DNA of 64,000 nt, taken from positions 930,001 through 994,000 of the forward strand of contig QANY01005488.1 in NCBI GenBank assembly GCA_003255025.1, in the 5' to 3' direction. Shown piece by piece: positions 44,621 to 56,211 of the stretch. The notes under the pieces were generated by a model, which saw only the letters and a program-made list of their open reading frames with translations, ran no database searches and was not told the origin of the DNA. Both the position numbers and the translations under genes were made by a program. Positions within the stretch are counted from its first letter, which is position 1, and each line of letters opens with the position of its first letter. The stretch comes from Datisca glomerata (taxonomy: Eukaryota > Streptophyta > Magnoliopsida > Cucurbitales > Datiscaceae).

Positions 44621-44779
44621 TCTTCACCTTGTTTCTTTTGCTGTTTCTTTTGAGCTGGCCCACGTGCAACTTCATTATTCCTATTCATTTTCTTGTTCTT
44701 ATCTTTAAAGGTACTTTCCAAGTGAGCACTTTCGATCTTTTCTTATTTCATCCTTTCTTCCTCTTGCACACAGTGAGAA

Positions 44780-45320
44780 ATGAGCTCATTTAGAGACCAT
44801 TTGCCTTTTGGGCAGTTATAACTGACCTTAAATTAACTGAATTGTATAAGAAGTGAAATCAAAACTAAATACACGAGAAAATCCTCGGACAACTCTAGCT
44901 TTAGTATCTTTAGTTTAGAAGCAAGATGAGACATCTCCATGATGTACTCCCTTATATTTCCTTTTCCTTTATGCTTCATTGAAATCAAGTTCGCCAAAAT
45001 CGTACTTGTTTCAGTCTTATCGTTTTTAGCAAAACCCTTTTCAATTTCCTCAAGGAATTCTTTGGCAGTAGTAACCTTTTCAGACACAGCGCCCCTGAAT
45101 GCTTTCGGAATTCCATGCTTAATGATCATGAGACTCATGAGATTTGAACGATCCCACCTCTCAAATTCTCATTTAGTCTCAACAGAACTTTTGTTCATAA
45201 GATCAGTAGGTCATTCAATCCTTAGCGTAGGGTCTAGATCCATGGAGTTAAGAACGGTCATTACGTTCTTTCCAATCCTTAAAGTTGGCCCCATTTAGCT
45301 TGGGGATTGAAATAATATTG
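44780..45320 (-). pseudogene. Gag of copia fragment E
   Basis: Minus 44833-45138, 101 residues: KHGIPKAFRGAVSEKVTTAK, EEIEKGFAKNDKTETSTILA, MKHKGKGNIREYIMEMSHLA. This is the UBN2-type copia gag core. The N-terminal part (SIPKLNGANFKDWKERN, at about 45300-45250) is in another frame. The stretch between gag and the zinc knuckle is lysine-rich. Confidence 0.82.
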
Positions 45321-45885
45321 GTAGATATAGTAAAAGAATATGCATTAGCTGAACAGATAACGAAACAAACAAAATAACATGTTCACGTAAGAATCCATAT
45401 TATGGAATCAAAAAATTCAAACATTGGTGGGGTCTCATTACAAGATACCTAGCAAAACATTAATATCTAGTCTTTGGATAGAGATAAAAACTTATAAGTG
45501 GTACTCTTGGTGCAGTAATAAAATACTGACAATAAATCCGGTCAAACAATAAGTCTATCTTTGGACCGACTTATTGTTCACATGGAACAGCTTATAATTA
45601 TCACATATTTATTACCACAAGTATGCATGTAAATCGGCTAAATATTGACTTTTATTTTGGCCGGCCAATATTTGTATGAACTATATTCACACAATCATTT
45701 TAATATTTAAAATAAATTAATCTCCACAAGAGAAGTTACTTTGGTAACATGTTATTTCATTCAATTTATTTTAGAATATCAAGCATCTAACCGAAATAAT
45801 AATACGAAAATTTGAATTTGATTCAACCAAAATTGCCTAATTAACTTAAATCAATTAAATCAATTAAAAAAGAAAAAAATTATTT
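45321..45885. other. No recognisable gene
   Basis: AT-rich sequence upstream of the copia E gag; it may be the leader of that fragment. I see no LTR end, primer site or other feature. Confidence 0.45.
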
Positions 45886-45889
45886 TTGA

Positions 45890-46205
45890 CGGTAACGGTG
45901 ATACGTACCGTACCCATGAAGCAGAGGATAAATTTCAGTTTCTGTACGATACCGAAATCAGAGAATGATTTCATCTATTGTTACGGTATCACAAAGCAGG
46001 GAATAATTCCCTGTCCTTGTACGGTACCGTGAAGCAGGAAATAATTTACCTGCCTCTGTAGGTACCGTGACTTAGAGAATAACTTCCTTTCTCTTCCAAA
46101 TCGTCTCCTCCAATAGGAGACAATTCCTTTGCCTTTTGCAGGAATAACTTCCCTAATTCCTTTTGAAACGTTTCCTATTGTAGGAAACGTTTCCCTGCCC
46201 CTCTT
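45890..46205. repeat. Degenerate repeats with acggtaccgtgaagcagg motif
   Basis: The phrases gtaccgtacccatgaagcag, cgataccgaaatcagagaat, cggtatcacaaagcagggaa, cggtaccgtgaagcaggaaa and ggtaccgtgacttagagaat follow one another at about 50-bp steps. Each is followed by an aataatt...cctg phrase. After 46090 the series passes into small palindromes (tcctattgtaggaaacg, ctcctccaataggag). Confidence 0.7.
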
Positions 46206-46439
46206 CACAATTACATCTTTTCATTTTTTTTTTAATTTAGTTCCTCCATGGCCAAGGCTTCTGCCATGGCCGAAACACTTTTTTTTTAAATCTGTAATTA
46301 ACATAAAAAAAAATTCAAAAGAACATCATGCAAATTCAAATCTCAAACAAACTAGAATATTGAAGCTGTCATCGTTGAAGTTGAAAATCCCATAACTAAG
46401 ACCCTAATTCTGAAAATCATAAATCCATGAACTATAACA

Positions 46440-47875
46440 CAATAAAATGAAACCCAGAAAGAAATAGAGAGGACATGACCTCTCCTAATGGAAGGGACAT
46501 GATTTACCAATTGATGAGAGTGAATCCCAGAAAGAAGGTAACTATTCCACATATATGACCATAGAAGAATAACCCCATAACATTGGACCAAAAAGTGCAG
46601 GTTTAAAGGGAATCGAAGAGAGGTAGTAGAGTCTGTCTATGTTCGGTTAGCATAACCCTAATCGTAGTCGTGATGGAATCCATATCCATGCCCATGGGTC
46701 AGCTTAGCTTGGCTCGAGCCAAACTAGGCCTGACTCGAGGGTGGAGCAACAAATAATTCTAGTGTAAAGGTTGTCGACGACAGTGAAGTAGGCGAAGTCT
46801 GGGTCACTGAACTCTCGAGGCCCATGGGTTGGCTCAGCTTGGCTCGAGTCGGATTGGGTCTGACTCACTGGGTCACTGACTCAGAAAAGATTTTGTGAGG
46901 GTGGAGCAACAAATAATTCTAGTGTAGAAGTTGTCGACGACAATGAAGTAGGCGAAGTCCGGGTCATTGAACTTTCTAGGCCCATGGGTTGGCTCAACTT
47001 GGCTCGAGTCAGAATGAGTGACTCATTGGGTCACTGACTCAGAAAAGCTATTGCGAGGGTGGAGCAACAAATAATTCTAGTGTAGAGGTTGTCGACGGCA
47101 GTGAAGTTTGTGATATTGGCCTGAGCTGCAACATATTGTTTAGATTTAGGGAGACAAGTTTCTTTGCCAATTACGAAGACAAATTAAAATAGGTTAGAAG
47201 GAGGGATCAGGAGGAGTTCACTCTAGAATTGACGGTTCGGATTTGATGTAATAAAAAAGAAGCTAGACCTCTATTTTTTGGTGATGTGTCGAGCTAATAT
47301 GGGTCATTAAGATATAATAAGCTCAATGACATATATGGAAGAAACATAACCTCTCGTAATGGAGGGGACATGATTTGACTAGTAGATGAGAGTGAATCTA
47401 AAAAAGAAGGTAACATGACCATTGAAACATAACCGAGTAAGATTGGACAAAAAAGTGCACATTCAAAGAGAATCAAAGAAAGGTAGTAGAGTCTGACTAA
47501 GTTCACATAGCATAACCCCAATCGTAGTCGCCATGGATTCCATTTCCATATACATGGGTTGGTTCATCTTGGCCCGAGCCTGACTGACATACTGGGTCAC
47601 TAACTCAAAAAAGCTTTGCAGTTATACGCGTTATGGCTACAAATTTATAACACAATAATGTCCACTCAAATCCTCGAGAAAAAAAAGTAAAGCAACACAA
47701 AGAGCTCAAGAAAAAACCCTATCCAAGCTCTCATTCAATTTGAAGATGAAACTATTAAGTCTCAAATTCTCCAACAAAAAAGGAGGTTGAAAATGATTTA
47801 CCAGCTAATGAGAGCGAATCCCAAAAAGGAGGTAACTATTCCATATATAGGACCATTGAAGAATAACCCAGTAAT
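46440..47875. repeat. Dispersed duplication, three partial copies
   Basis: The text aatggaagggacatgattt, gatgagagtgaatcccagaa, aagaaggtaactattccac, aagtgcaggtttaaag and gcataaccctaatcgtagtc is found at about 46470-46720. It recurs with changes at 47350-47600 and in part at 47790-47875. The last copy is cut by the copia element F LTR. No protein I recognise is encoded; minus frames of 75-79 residues here differ between copies. Confidence 0.7.
46691..47110. repeat. About 160-bp tandem repeat, three units
   Basis: Units begin cccatgggt at 46691, 46821 and 46981. The first unit is about 30 bp shorter because gtcactgactcagaaaag is missing. Each holds cttggctcgagtc, ggtggagcaacaaataattc and gttgtcgacgacagtgaag. 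A piece of the same unit (ggtcactaactcaaaaaagc) recurs at about 47595, and another (ggtcattgactcagaaaaga) at about 58468, beyond copia element F. Confidence 0.85.
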
Positions 47876-48127
47876 TGTTGGGGGTTATTCTCTCAAAGCA
47901 TGTATATTGAGTTTTTGATATGAAATTGAATGAGCATTACATTTTTCTTATAATTGTTCTTTTTATTTTTTGCTGAATAATTTATATAAATATCTGAAAA
48001 TTCAATATTCATTAATGAGACTATGATCTTGTATTAGTACGAGAAGATTAAGATCATAGATAATGAATAAAATTGTCAACCCCATATTAAAGTATGAAAT
48101 ATTTAATGAATGGTTGCTAGTANTAAT
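47876..48127 (+). repeat. Extra copy of the LTR start, ending at an N
   Basis: 47872-48122 is almost the same as 48124-48374 (step 252 bp, only a few differences). The two copies are joined by a single undetermined base, N, at 48123. A tandem duplication joined by an N is best read as a sequence-assembly join, not as biology. Confidence 0.8.
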
Positions 48128-50367
48128 TGTTGGGGGTTATTCTCTCAAAGCATGTATATTGATTTTTTGATATGAAATTAAATGAGCATTACATTTTTCT
48201 TATAATTGTTCTTTTTATTTTTTGCTGAATAATTTATATAAATATCTGGAAATTCAATATTCATTAATGAGACTATGATCTTGTATTAGTACGAGAAGAT
48301 TAAGATCATAGATAATGAATAAAATTGTCAACGCCATATTAAAGTATGAAATATTTAATGAATGGTTGCTAGTACGGTTCACTAAGCATTATGAATGGAT
48401 GTGATCTAGATCCAGATCATTGACGTGGATAGACATCTTAATGAAGATACTTTATATAATCAGATTATATATGACTGGACCAATGTGAATTAATATCTTT
48501 ATCAACATCTCGTTTATCATAAACATTTAATGGACATCAATTCATTGATCATATGTAGATCACTCTGAATCCTGAATAGTAATGAACTCATATGCATGTT
48601 TACTGAATCTTTTGATTTACTCGTTAAGGCTTGTTTGTAAAACAGGCTAGTGGCTTTTGTTTTGAAGATTTAGAGATATACATTGCTGAGAACATGATCT
48701 TACAAGATTTAGAATTCAAGCTTTCCTAATAGATTGTATATTGGTTCCCTTAAGGGTTAATAACTGAATGGTTATTGAGCTCAAATTTATAATAAGATTA
48801 TAAATTAGCCATTCACTAGTGGAATAATGATACTTAAGGATCAATAGGTAATTAGAAGGGTAAGATGGTAATTTTGACCAGTTCTAATTTACGAACCAAT
48901 AATTGGAGGACAGATCTACATGAATTGATTAAATCAGTGGACTACACGAGAATACTCTGTAAATACAATCTATAATCTCTAAGAGTGCAATTTTCATATT
49001 TATAGTGGAGTAATAATGGAATAAATAAATAATGTTATTTAATTAATAATCTGAATTATTGGAGCTTAAGATTACATGTCCATAGTCCCCAAGTCACCTC
49101 TATACTACGCAGTCTAGGGTGTGAATATTTCAGGACATGAGAAAAAGACTAACTTGTAAAAAAAAATTTATTCTAGGGCAAGTACATAATTATGTGTGAT
49201 TAATTAATTAATTTAATTATTTATATATAAATATAATTTTCAGAATTAGTATATACATAAATAATTATCGATTATTTTTTAATTATTGATAAGTGAAACA
49301 GAATATCTAATTTGTGAAATTAGATAATTAAATTATTATTAGATAATATTTTAGATCAACTAAACCTGTTATTTGTGAAATAAGAGATAATTTAGTTGAT
49401 AAGGATAATCAGATATGTTAATTTTGAATTAATTGATATATAGATATTTATCTGATTAAAATAAATATTTAATTTATAGTAATTGGCACGTATCAATCAC
49501 TGATTGGGTATCAGGGATTGACATGGACTACTATAGTGTCACGTGGCGCTATAGTACTGGGGGTGTAACACTATGGTGCCACATGGCATACAGTGGTGTT
49601 GTGAGGCACTGTACTGTCTCACGGCACACTACAGTGCCATGTGACACTGCAGTTGTGCACCATTATACAGTAGGTCCACTGAATTGAGTAATTTGAAATT
49701 AAATATTTTTTTTTAATTTTTAATTATCCCTAAATATCTTATACGACATTATCTAGAATAAGATACATATTTTATTCGAAAGGCCTAAGTTGATGAATGA
49801 GTTGATCAGATCATCAGTTGATCAATCAGAGAATTGAGTTGTGAACACAATTTCTCAAAGTGATTTTTGTCTATGATTAGTAGTTAATCAAATCTCTAAA
49901 AGAATAACCATCATGTTCTTTTAGAGAATCGCCTCACAAATATCTTTCTCAGTAAATCTCTAGATCTCATGTGTTGAGAACATCTAGAGACAGAAAATGT
50001 GTCTTGTAATATTCTATATGCCCACACACGTCTTAGTGTGTTGAGGATTGACTTGAAAGATTTTTGTGGAGATCTCATAGTCTACTGATCATTGAAACGA
50101 TTTTGGGGGACTGATGATCTATTGGTTTTGCAAGGACATTTAATTAAGACTACAAGAGCTATATGATATCTAACATTATATGTTGTAGATTTAGTATATA
50201 AATATATAATGAATCCTGACTGATTGAAAAAAAAATCAATAAAAAGTTTTTTTGTTATCGTGGCGTTGCGTAATTTTGTTTTATTAAAAAATTTAATTTT
50301 TATTAAAAGTTTAATATTTAGCCATGCGCCTCACGCCTCCACCGCGCACAAACTGAGACGACCAACA
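48128..50367 (+). repeat. 5' LTR of copia element F
   Basis: 2240 bp. It starts TGTTGGGGGTTATTCTC and ends gacgaccaaca. It aligns along its length with 56212-58361. Near its end the CG-rich block catgcgcctcacgcctccac is shared in modified form with the 3' copy. Confidence 0.88.
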
Positions 50368-50369
50368 AG

Positions 50370-50381
50370 TGGTATCAGAGC
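50370..50381 (+). promoter_or_regulatory. tRNA-Met primer-binding site of element F
   Basis: TGGTATCAGAGC two bases after the 5' LTR end, an exact match to the common plant initiator tRNA-Met site. Confidence 0.92.
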
Positions 50382-52285
50382 GATCTTTATATATTTATAT
50401 GTTAAATGTTGTGCGGGTTTTCTTGCATTATTCATATAATATGACATATGTATGAATGAATGGATGGTTATGTTTTTGAATGTATGAAAAATGATGGATC
50501 GTTAATTGTATGGTGATTATTGGGTTAGGCTTTGTTATTTATATTTTTCCTTAAATCTTGTGTAAACCATTTTGGGGCGTATAAATTTTTATAATTTTAT
50601 TTTAAATATTTATTTTAATTATTTCGATCGCGAGAAGACAAAGAACACACGAGACGAATGATAGAGGAAAAATAAAAGAAATAGGAATTCTTTTAGATTT
50701 CTAGTGCTGGCCCTGCCGATTCTGGATTACTGGAAAAGTTGTCGAAATTTACTGTTCAGGCGACGTCGCCAGAAAAATCAGTGTCGGCGGTGACAGGCGG
50801 TGGTAGAAGAGTCCTATCGTTGGTGGCAATTGGGGTCACATTTGGGGAAGTTTCGCAGAAACTCTGATACCAACCAGCCCTATCACTATAAAGTTTGATG
50901 ATAACTCTATCTCTATTTATTACCCTTTTAAAATTTAAAATTAATGTAATTTTAAAATTAAAATATTAAGTTTTAATTTTATAAAAATTAGAAATTAATA
51001 GGTTGATTGGGTTGACCCAAGTTTGATCAAATCAAATAAAATATTTATTTGACTAATTCAAAGTCAACTCATTTTAAAGGGATAATTATAGAAATTAATT
51101 GTAATTAAGAAAAATAGTTTTTCTTAAATAAATAGAATTTTGTTCAAAGTTTGAAGATTATGAAGATGGACATTGGGAGGAGAATGTAATATTTGAGAAA
51201 TATGTATTCTTGAAGTCTACTTTATAATTTTATTTTTATATTTCAAGGGTTGTAATTTAGAAATACCCAATAGTCACTCAGTCTATTATTATTTTATTTA
51301 ATTATTAAATAATTATTTTAATTGTTATGTTTGATAACATGCATTAGTCGGTCACATGCCAAACATGAAAATCACGTACAGTTTTATTTGATCATGCATC
51401 TCATCAGTAGAAATATAATTTATTAGGATTGTCCTAATATGTTTATATGTATATATTTTTTTAAAATCAATAGCATGTAAACTACTAGGTTTTAATTAGT
51501 TAAAACTTGATAATCACACCACCCTAAGGGCTACAGTAACATTTAGGATAACCGATTTTAATAAAAGTGTTTTATTAAAGTTTGATGAATATAATTAATT
51601 AGTTAATCTAAGTTCACCTAATTATGACTTAGGGGCTTTATAAGGTTAAATGAACTTAGACCAATAAGATTAGTATAACTGATTATTAAATATTCATAGA
51701 GTTATTATTTTAACTAGTAATTAATTTAGAATTAATTGATTAGTTAAAATGGAAACACATAATCCTAAAATAGTGAGTGGAGGAAGGTTGACATGTCAAT
51801 GTAACATATGATCTCCATCATTAGTACAACACCGTGAGGTACAGTAAAGGCCTCTAGATGGCTTTGTTTTCCTCCCCCTAAGGAAGGTTTAGAATTGTAC
51901 CAATGCCAAGGTTTTGATCGACCCTAAGGCGACATTTTCTAAATAAAGTCATGGAATTTGAAACTATGGGTTATACTCATAAAGTCTCAATTAAGTTTTC
52001 ATGTTAATATTTGTGACTGGACCTAACAATCGATACCTTATTGTTAAAAGAGCAATATGAAATATTTTAAGTTTTAATTAATAAGTATGAGAATATCTCA
52101 TAGACAGTCTGAGGTTCATCTGACTGACCCTGAGGTAACACATTAATCGTTGGGTTGTTTTATCATGATTAGTAAATGTTAAATTTGTATGTTTATATGT
52201 TGCATTCATGCATCACGTTTACTTTTCAAATTCTAGATATTTATCAATTATATTGAATCTTATATGTTTTAAATTTCAGTTATCA
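50382..52285 (+). other. 1.9-kb leader of copia element F
   Basis: No open frame is present between the primer site and gag. A GC-richer patch lies at 50700-50850. At about 50869 a TCTGATACCA sequence reads as a second primer-like site on the opposite strand (TGGTATCAGA). A leader of 1.9 kb is unusually long, and part of it may be inserted foreign sequence, but I found no insertion ends. Confidence 0.5.
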
Positions 52286-52289
52286 ATAT

Positions 52290-53095
52290 TATGTCTACCA
52301 TAGGTAACCTTGTTACTGCTTTACTCGCTCTTGAGAAATTGAATGATGATAACTTCATACGTTGAAAATCAAATATGAACTTAATGCTGATTTGTGCGAA
52401 CCATAAATTTGTTCTTACTAAGGAATGTCTTGAGTAGCCCGCTGCTAATGTCCCTAAGAATGTTTGGGATAAATATGATACTTGGATCATATCAAACAAC
52501 ATGGTGAAGTGCAACATGCTTGTGAGCATGAATGGTGTTCCTTGAACCAAACATGAAAGTATGGAGACTGCCTGATCAAAGTCGTCATATGGCCACTAGG
52601 AGCTATATGACGGCTAAGATGAGAAAGGGTACTTTTTTTTGCGAGAACATGATTTGAACATGATCAACTTAATGCACGAGGTAGAAGCACATGGGGCGAC
52701 CATTGATGAACGGACTTAAATTAGCATTATACTTGAGCCGCTTTTTCTATGCTCACGATATACTATGTTAAGAATAAGTTGCAATTTAACATGTCTCACT
52801 TGTTGAATGAACTGTAGACTTTTGAGTCACTCATCCTTTGAATGACCAAAGAGGGGTGAGACAAATGTTGTCGAGCAAAAACCTTCTTCCACTGTTAAAA
52901 GTTACAAGAGGAAGAAGATCGATGGTAAGGGCAAAGGTAAGAACAAGAAATAGAAGAAAGCAAAGACATCACCAAAATCCAAGAAGAAAAAGAAAGAAAG
53001 CAAGCCCAAGGAAAAATGTTTCCACTGTGGGGTTAAAGGTCATTGGAAGAGAAACTGGAACAAGTATCTCTCCGAGCTAAAAAGAAAGGTAAATA
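52290..53095 (+). pseudogene. Gag of copia element F
   Basis: Begins MSTIGNLVTALLALEKLNDD, then stops and frame changes. The best-kept part is the lysine-rich segment up to the zinc knuckle CFHCGVKGHWKRNW at about 53016-53058. There the last cysteine of CX2CX4HX4C has become Trp. Its role would be RNA packaging. Confidence 0.82.
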
Positions 53096-53159
53096 TGATT
53101 AACTTATTCTTGAAATTTGTTTAGTGGAATATAATTTATCATCCTAGATACTTTATTCA

Positions 53160-53870
53160 GGATCCACTGACCATGTAGGGTCTTCTTTGCAGATGCTTGA
53201 TTCGTCAGCTGGCTGATGGCGAGATCATTTTGAGTTGACAGTGGTGTGCTCGTGTTAGCTAAAGCATTAAGGACAGTTAGTTTACTTTAAGGGTATAATT
53301 AATTAGTTTTGAATGATGTTTATTATATTCCTGGATTTTTGAGAAATTTGATTTCTCTTTCATTTTTGTAAGAACAATTATTCAAAGAATCTTTAATTAA
53401 TAAATAGTTTATTATTTCAAAGAATGGATTCGATATTTGTCATGTAAAAGTTATAAATTGATTGTATATGTTTAAACCCACTGAATGCGCATTAAATAAT
53501 TATAAATTATTTAAAGTAGCAAAACCTAAAAATAACAAATGACAAATAGTCTTTCATGATGATGATAACACATATCTTTGGCATCTTAGGTTGGGACATA
53601 TTAATCTAGATAGGTCAAACATGTTAACATAGCATGATGCTTTGAGAGAACTAAAAGTTAGAACTCTTCATGTTTGTGAATCTTGTCTAGAGGGTAAAAT
53701 GACCAAGAGACCTTCCACAAAAAGGGCCAAAGAGTCATGGATGCACTTGAGTCAGTACATAGTGATATATGTTGACCGATCAATGTATAAGCTAGAGGTG
53801 GGTATGAGTATTTCGTCACTTTTATTGACGATTACTCAAAATATGTTTACATTTACCTAATTCAAAGAAA
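53160..53870 (+). pseudogene. Protease relic and pre-integrase of copia element F
   Basis: At about 53190-53260 only fragments of the protease remain. From 53570 the text YLWHLRLGHINLDRSNML (H..H part), a stop, then LRELKVRTLHVCESCLEGKM (C..C part) forms the pre-integrase zinc-binding domain. It is followed by the start of integrase with several stops. Confidence 0.75.
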
Positions 53871-54700
53871 GTCTGAAATTTTTGTAAAGTTTAAAAACTT
53901 CAAAGTTGAAGCTGAAAAGTAATTAGTTAAATCATTGAAAACCCTTCGATCCGATCGAGATGGTGAATACTTGGATTTAAAATTCAAGAATTATTTGCTA
54001 GAGTGTGGAATCTTATCCCAACTCGCAACACCTAGAACACCACAACAAAATGGTGTTGCAGAGAGGAGAAGCCAAACCTTATTAGATATGGTTAGGTCGA
54101 TGTTAAGCTACTCATCACTGCCACTTACATTTTGGGAATATAGACGACACACGGCAACTTACATTTTGAATGTAGTACCTTCTAAGTCTGTAAGCAAGAC
54201 ACCTTTAGAGTTATGGAATGGCTCCAAACCTAGTTTGCGTCATTTATGTATATGGGGATGTCCAACTCACGTTCTTAGACCCAAGATCAGAAAGTTAGAC
54301 TCGAGGTCAGATGTATGCATATTCGTAGGCTATGCTTCAAAGACTAGAGGTGAGTACTTTTATAGTCACAAAGATCAAAAGATGTTTGTATGAACAAATG
54401 CAACCTTCCTTGAGCATGACTATATGGAAAACTACAAACCTTGTAGCAAACTAGTTCTAAAGGAATTGATGAGATCAGACCATCTTCAATTTCTACTGAT
54501 AAACGACAAACAAGAGAAACCATAATTCCTGCAAAAGAAACCCCAGTGTAACATCATAGTGGGAGGTTGTGAGACAACCAATTCACTACGAACTAGAAGC
54601 ACATGTCCTAGTGTCAGACACTGATAATGACGATCCATTATCTTATGAAGAAGGAATGGATGATCCTGAAAAGGAGAAATGACAAGATGCCATGAACTAG
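53870..54700 (+). pseudogene. Integrase of copia element F
   Basis: 53935-54393 is open for 152 residues: KTLRSDRDGEYLDLKFKNYL (second catalytic aspartate), ATPRTPQQNGVAERRSQTLL (catalytic glutamate), PLTFWEYRRHTATYILNVVP and HLCIWGCPTHVLRPKIRKLD. The upstream part with the first aspartate is broken by stops near 53920. This is the longest kept protein stretch of the element. Confidence 0.9.
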
Positions 54701-55680
54701 GAAATGGAATCTATGTATTCCAATTCCGTCTGAAAACTTATAGATCAATTTAAAGATGTCAGCCTCATTGGTTGTAAATGGATCTTCAAGAAGAAAAGAG
54801 GTGCAAATGAGAAAGTATGACTTTCAAGGCACGATTAGTAGCCAATGGCTATGCACAAAGGGAGATAGTCAATTATGAAGAGACATTCTCCCATGTGGCC
54901 ATGCTCAAATCAATTTGCATCCTTTTGTCCGTAGTTACTAGTTTTGACTATGAGATATGAAAAATAGAAGTCAAGAAAGCTTTTCTTAATGAATCTCTTG
55001 AAGAAAACATCTATATGATGGAACCAGAAGGGTTCATACAAAAAGGGTAAGATCAGAAAGTATGCAAGTTGTTTAAATCCATTTATGGATTAAAGCAAGC
55101 ATCTAGATCTTAGAATCTTACCTTTGATGAGATTATAAAGTCTTATGGTGTCAAGTAAAATATTGACAAAGCCTTAGTTTATAAATACATCAAAGATAAG
55201 ATAGTGGTTTTCTTAATTCTTTATGTTGATGATATTCTACTAATTGGGAATGATGTAGATACTTCGTCAAAGGTAAATAAGTGGTTAGTGGAGAAATTTC
55301 AAATGAAAGATTTGGGAGATGCGAGCTATGTTCTAGGCAATCCTAAATGATAGAAAGAACAAGCTCTTGACACTTTCTCAGGCATCTTATATTGATTAGG
55401 TGCTGGAAATATTCTCTATGAAGAATTTCAAGAAAGGTCAACTACTGACCAAACATGAAATTGTCCTCTCCAATGAACAATGTCCTAAGACACCTTAGGA
55501 GGAAGATGATATGAGAAATGTTCTTTATGCTTCAGCAGTTGGAAGTCTCATGTATGCCATGTTGTGCACAAAATTGGACATCTGTTATGCAATAAGAATT
55601 ATCAGTCGTTATCTATCAGGTTTGGAACATTAGATTGCAGTAAAGCACATTTTCAAGTATGTTAGGAGAACGAGGAACTA
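54700..55680 (+). pseudogene. Reverse transcriptase of copia element F
   Basis: Pieces in several frames: GCKWIFKKKRGANEKV, then decayed text where the first catalytic aspartate lies, and LYVDDILLIGNDVD at about 55220-55260 with YVDD kept. KWLVEKFQMKDLGDASYVLG follows. At least a dozen stops lie in this stretch. It ends at the connection YASAVGSLMYAMLCTKLD (about 55530-55580). Confidence 0.85.
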
Positions 55681-56197
55681 TATACTTGTTTATTCTGGTG
55701 GAGACTTGAACCCCACTAGATATACTAATTCTGATTTTCAATTAGATAGAGATAGTCAAAAGTCGACGTCTGGATCAGTATTCACCCTAAGTGGAGGAGC
55801 TGTAGTCTAGAAAAGTATTAAATAATCCAACATTACAGATTCCACTATAGAAGCCGAATATATAGCGGCTTGTGAAGTTGCGAAAGAAGAAATATGGCTC
55901 AGAAAATTCTATATTGATCTGGAAGTAGTTCCAGATATGGACAAGCCACTGATCCTATACTGCGATAATAGTGGGGTGGTAGCGAATTTCGAGGAACCGA
56001 GGAGTCACAAGAGGGGCAAGCACATAGAGAGAAAATATCATCTTGTAAGAGAGATCGTGCATCGGTGGGGTGTGACTTTTATGAAGATAGTGTCGGAACA
56101 CAACCTGGCTGATCCTTTTACAAAGACACTTTCTGCAAAGTCATTTGAGGATCATGTGCATAACATGGGATTGAGAGAAATGCCTCATTTGCTTTAG
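55680..56197 (+). pseudogene. RNase H of copia element F
   Basis: Begins in broken frames (YIAACEVAKEEIWLRKFYID, about 55858-55920) and ends in an open stretch of 86 residues from 55937: LILYCDNSGVVANFEEPRSH, KHIERKYHLVREIVHRWGVT, ADPFTKTLSAKSFEDHVHNM. TAG follows at 56195-56197, the natural end of copia pol. The GVVANFEEP site was probably once SVALANSKEP-like, so the fold is otherwise kept. Confidence 0.88.
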
Positions 56198-56211
56198 GGC
56201 AACTAAGAGAT

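Larger units (their letters stand above)
44092..45320 (-). mobile_element. Ty1/copia fragment E (gag and protease), minus strand
   Basis: Only gag, the nucleocapsid region and the protease/pre-integrase start are present, reading leftward. Neither LTR nor primer site is recognisable. The fragment ends at about 44185, next to a short perfect inverted repeat. It is opposite in orientation to copia fragment D and holds the domains that D lacks, but I cannot show that the two were once one element. Confidence 0.75.

Noticed and set aside
50224..50439. 71-residue plus-strand frame at the end of the copia F 5' LTR
   Set aside because: It overlaps the LTR end and the primer-binding site; the matching place in the 3' LTR has no such frame.
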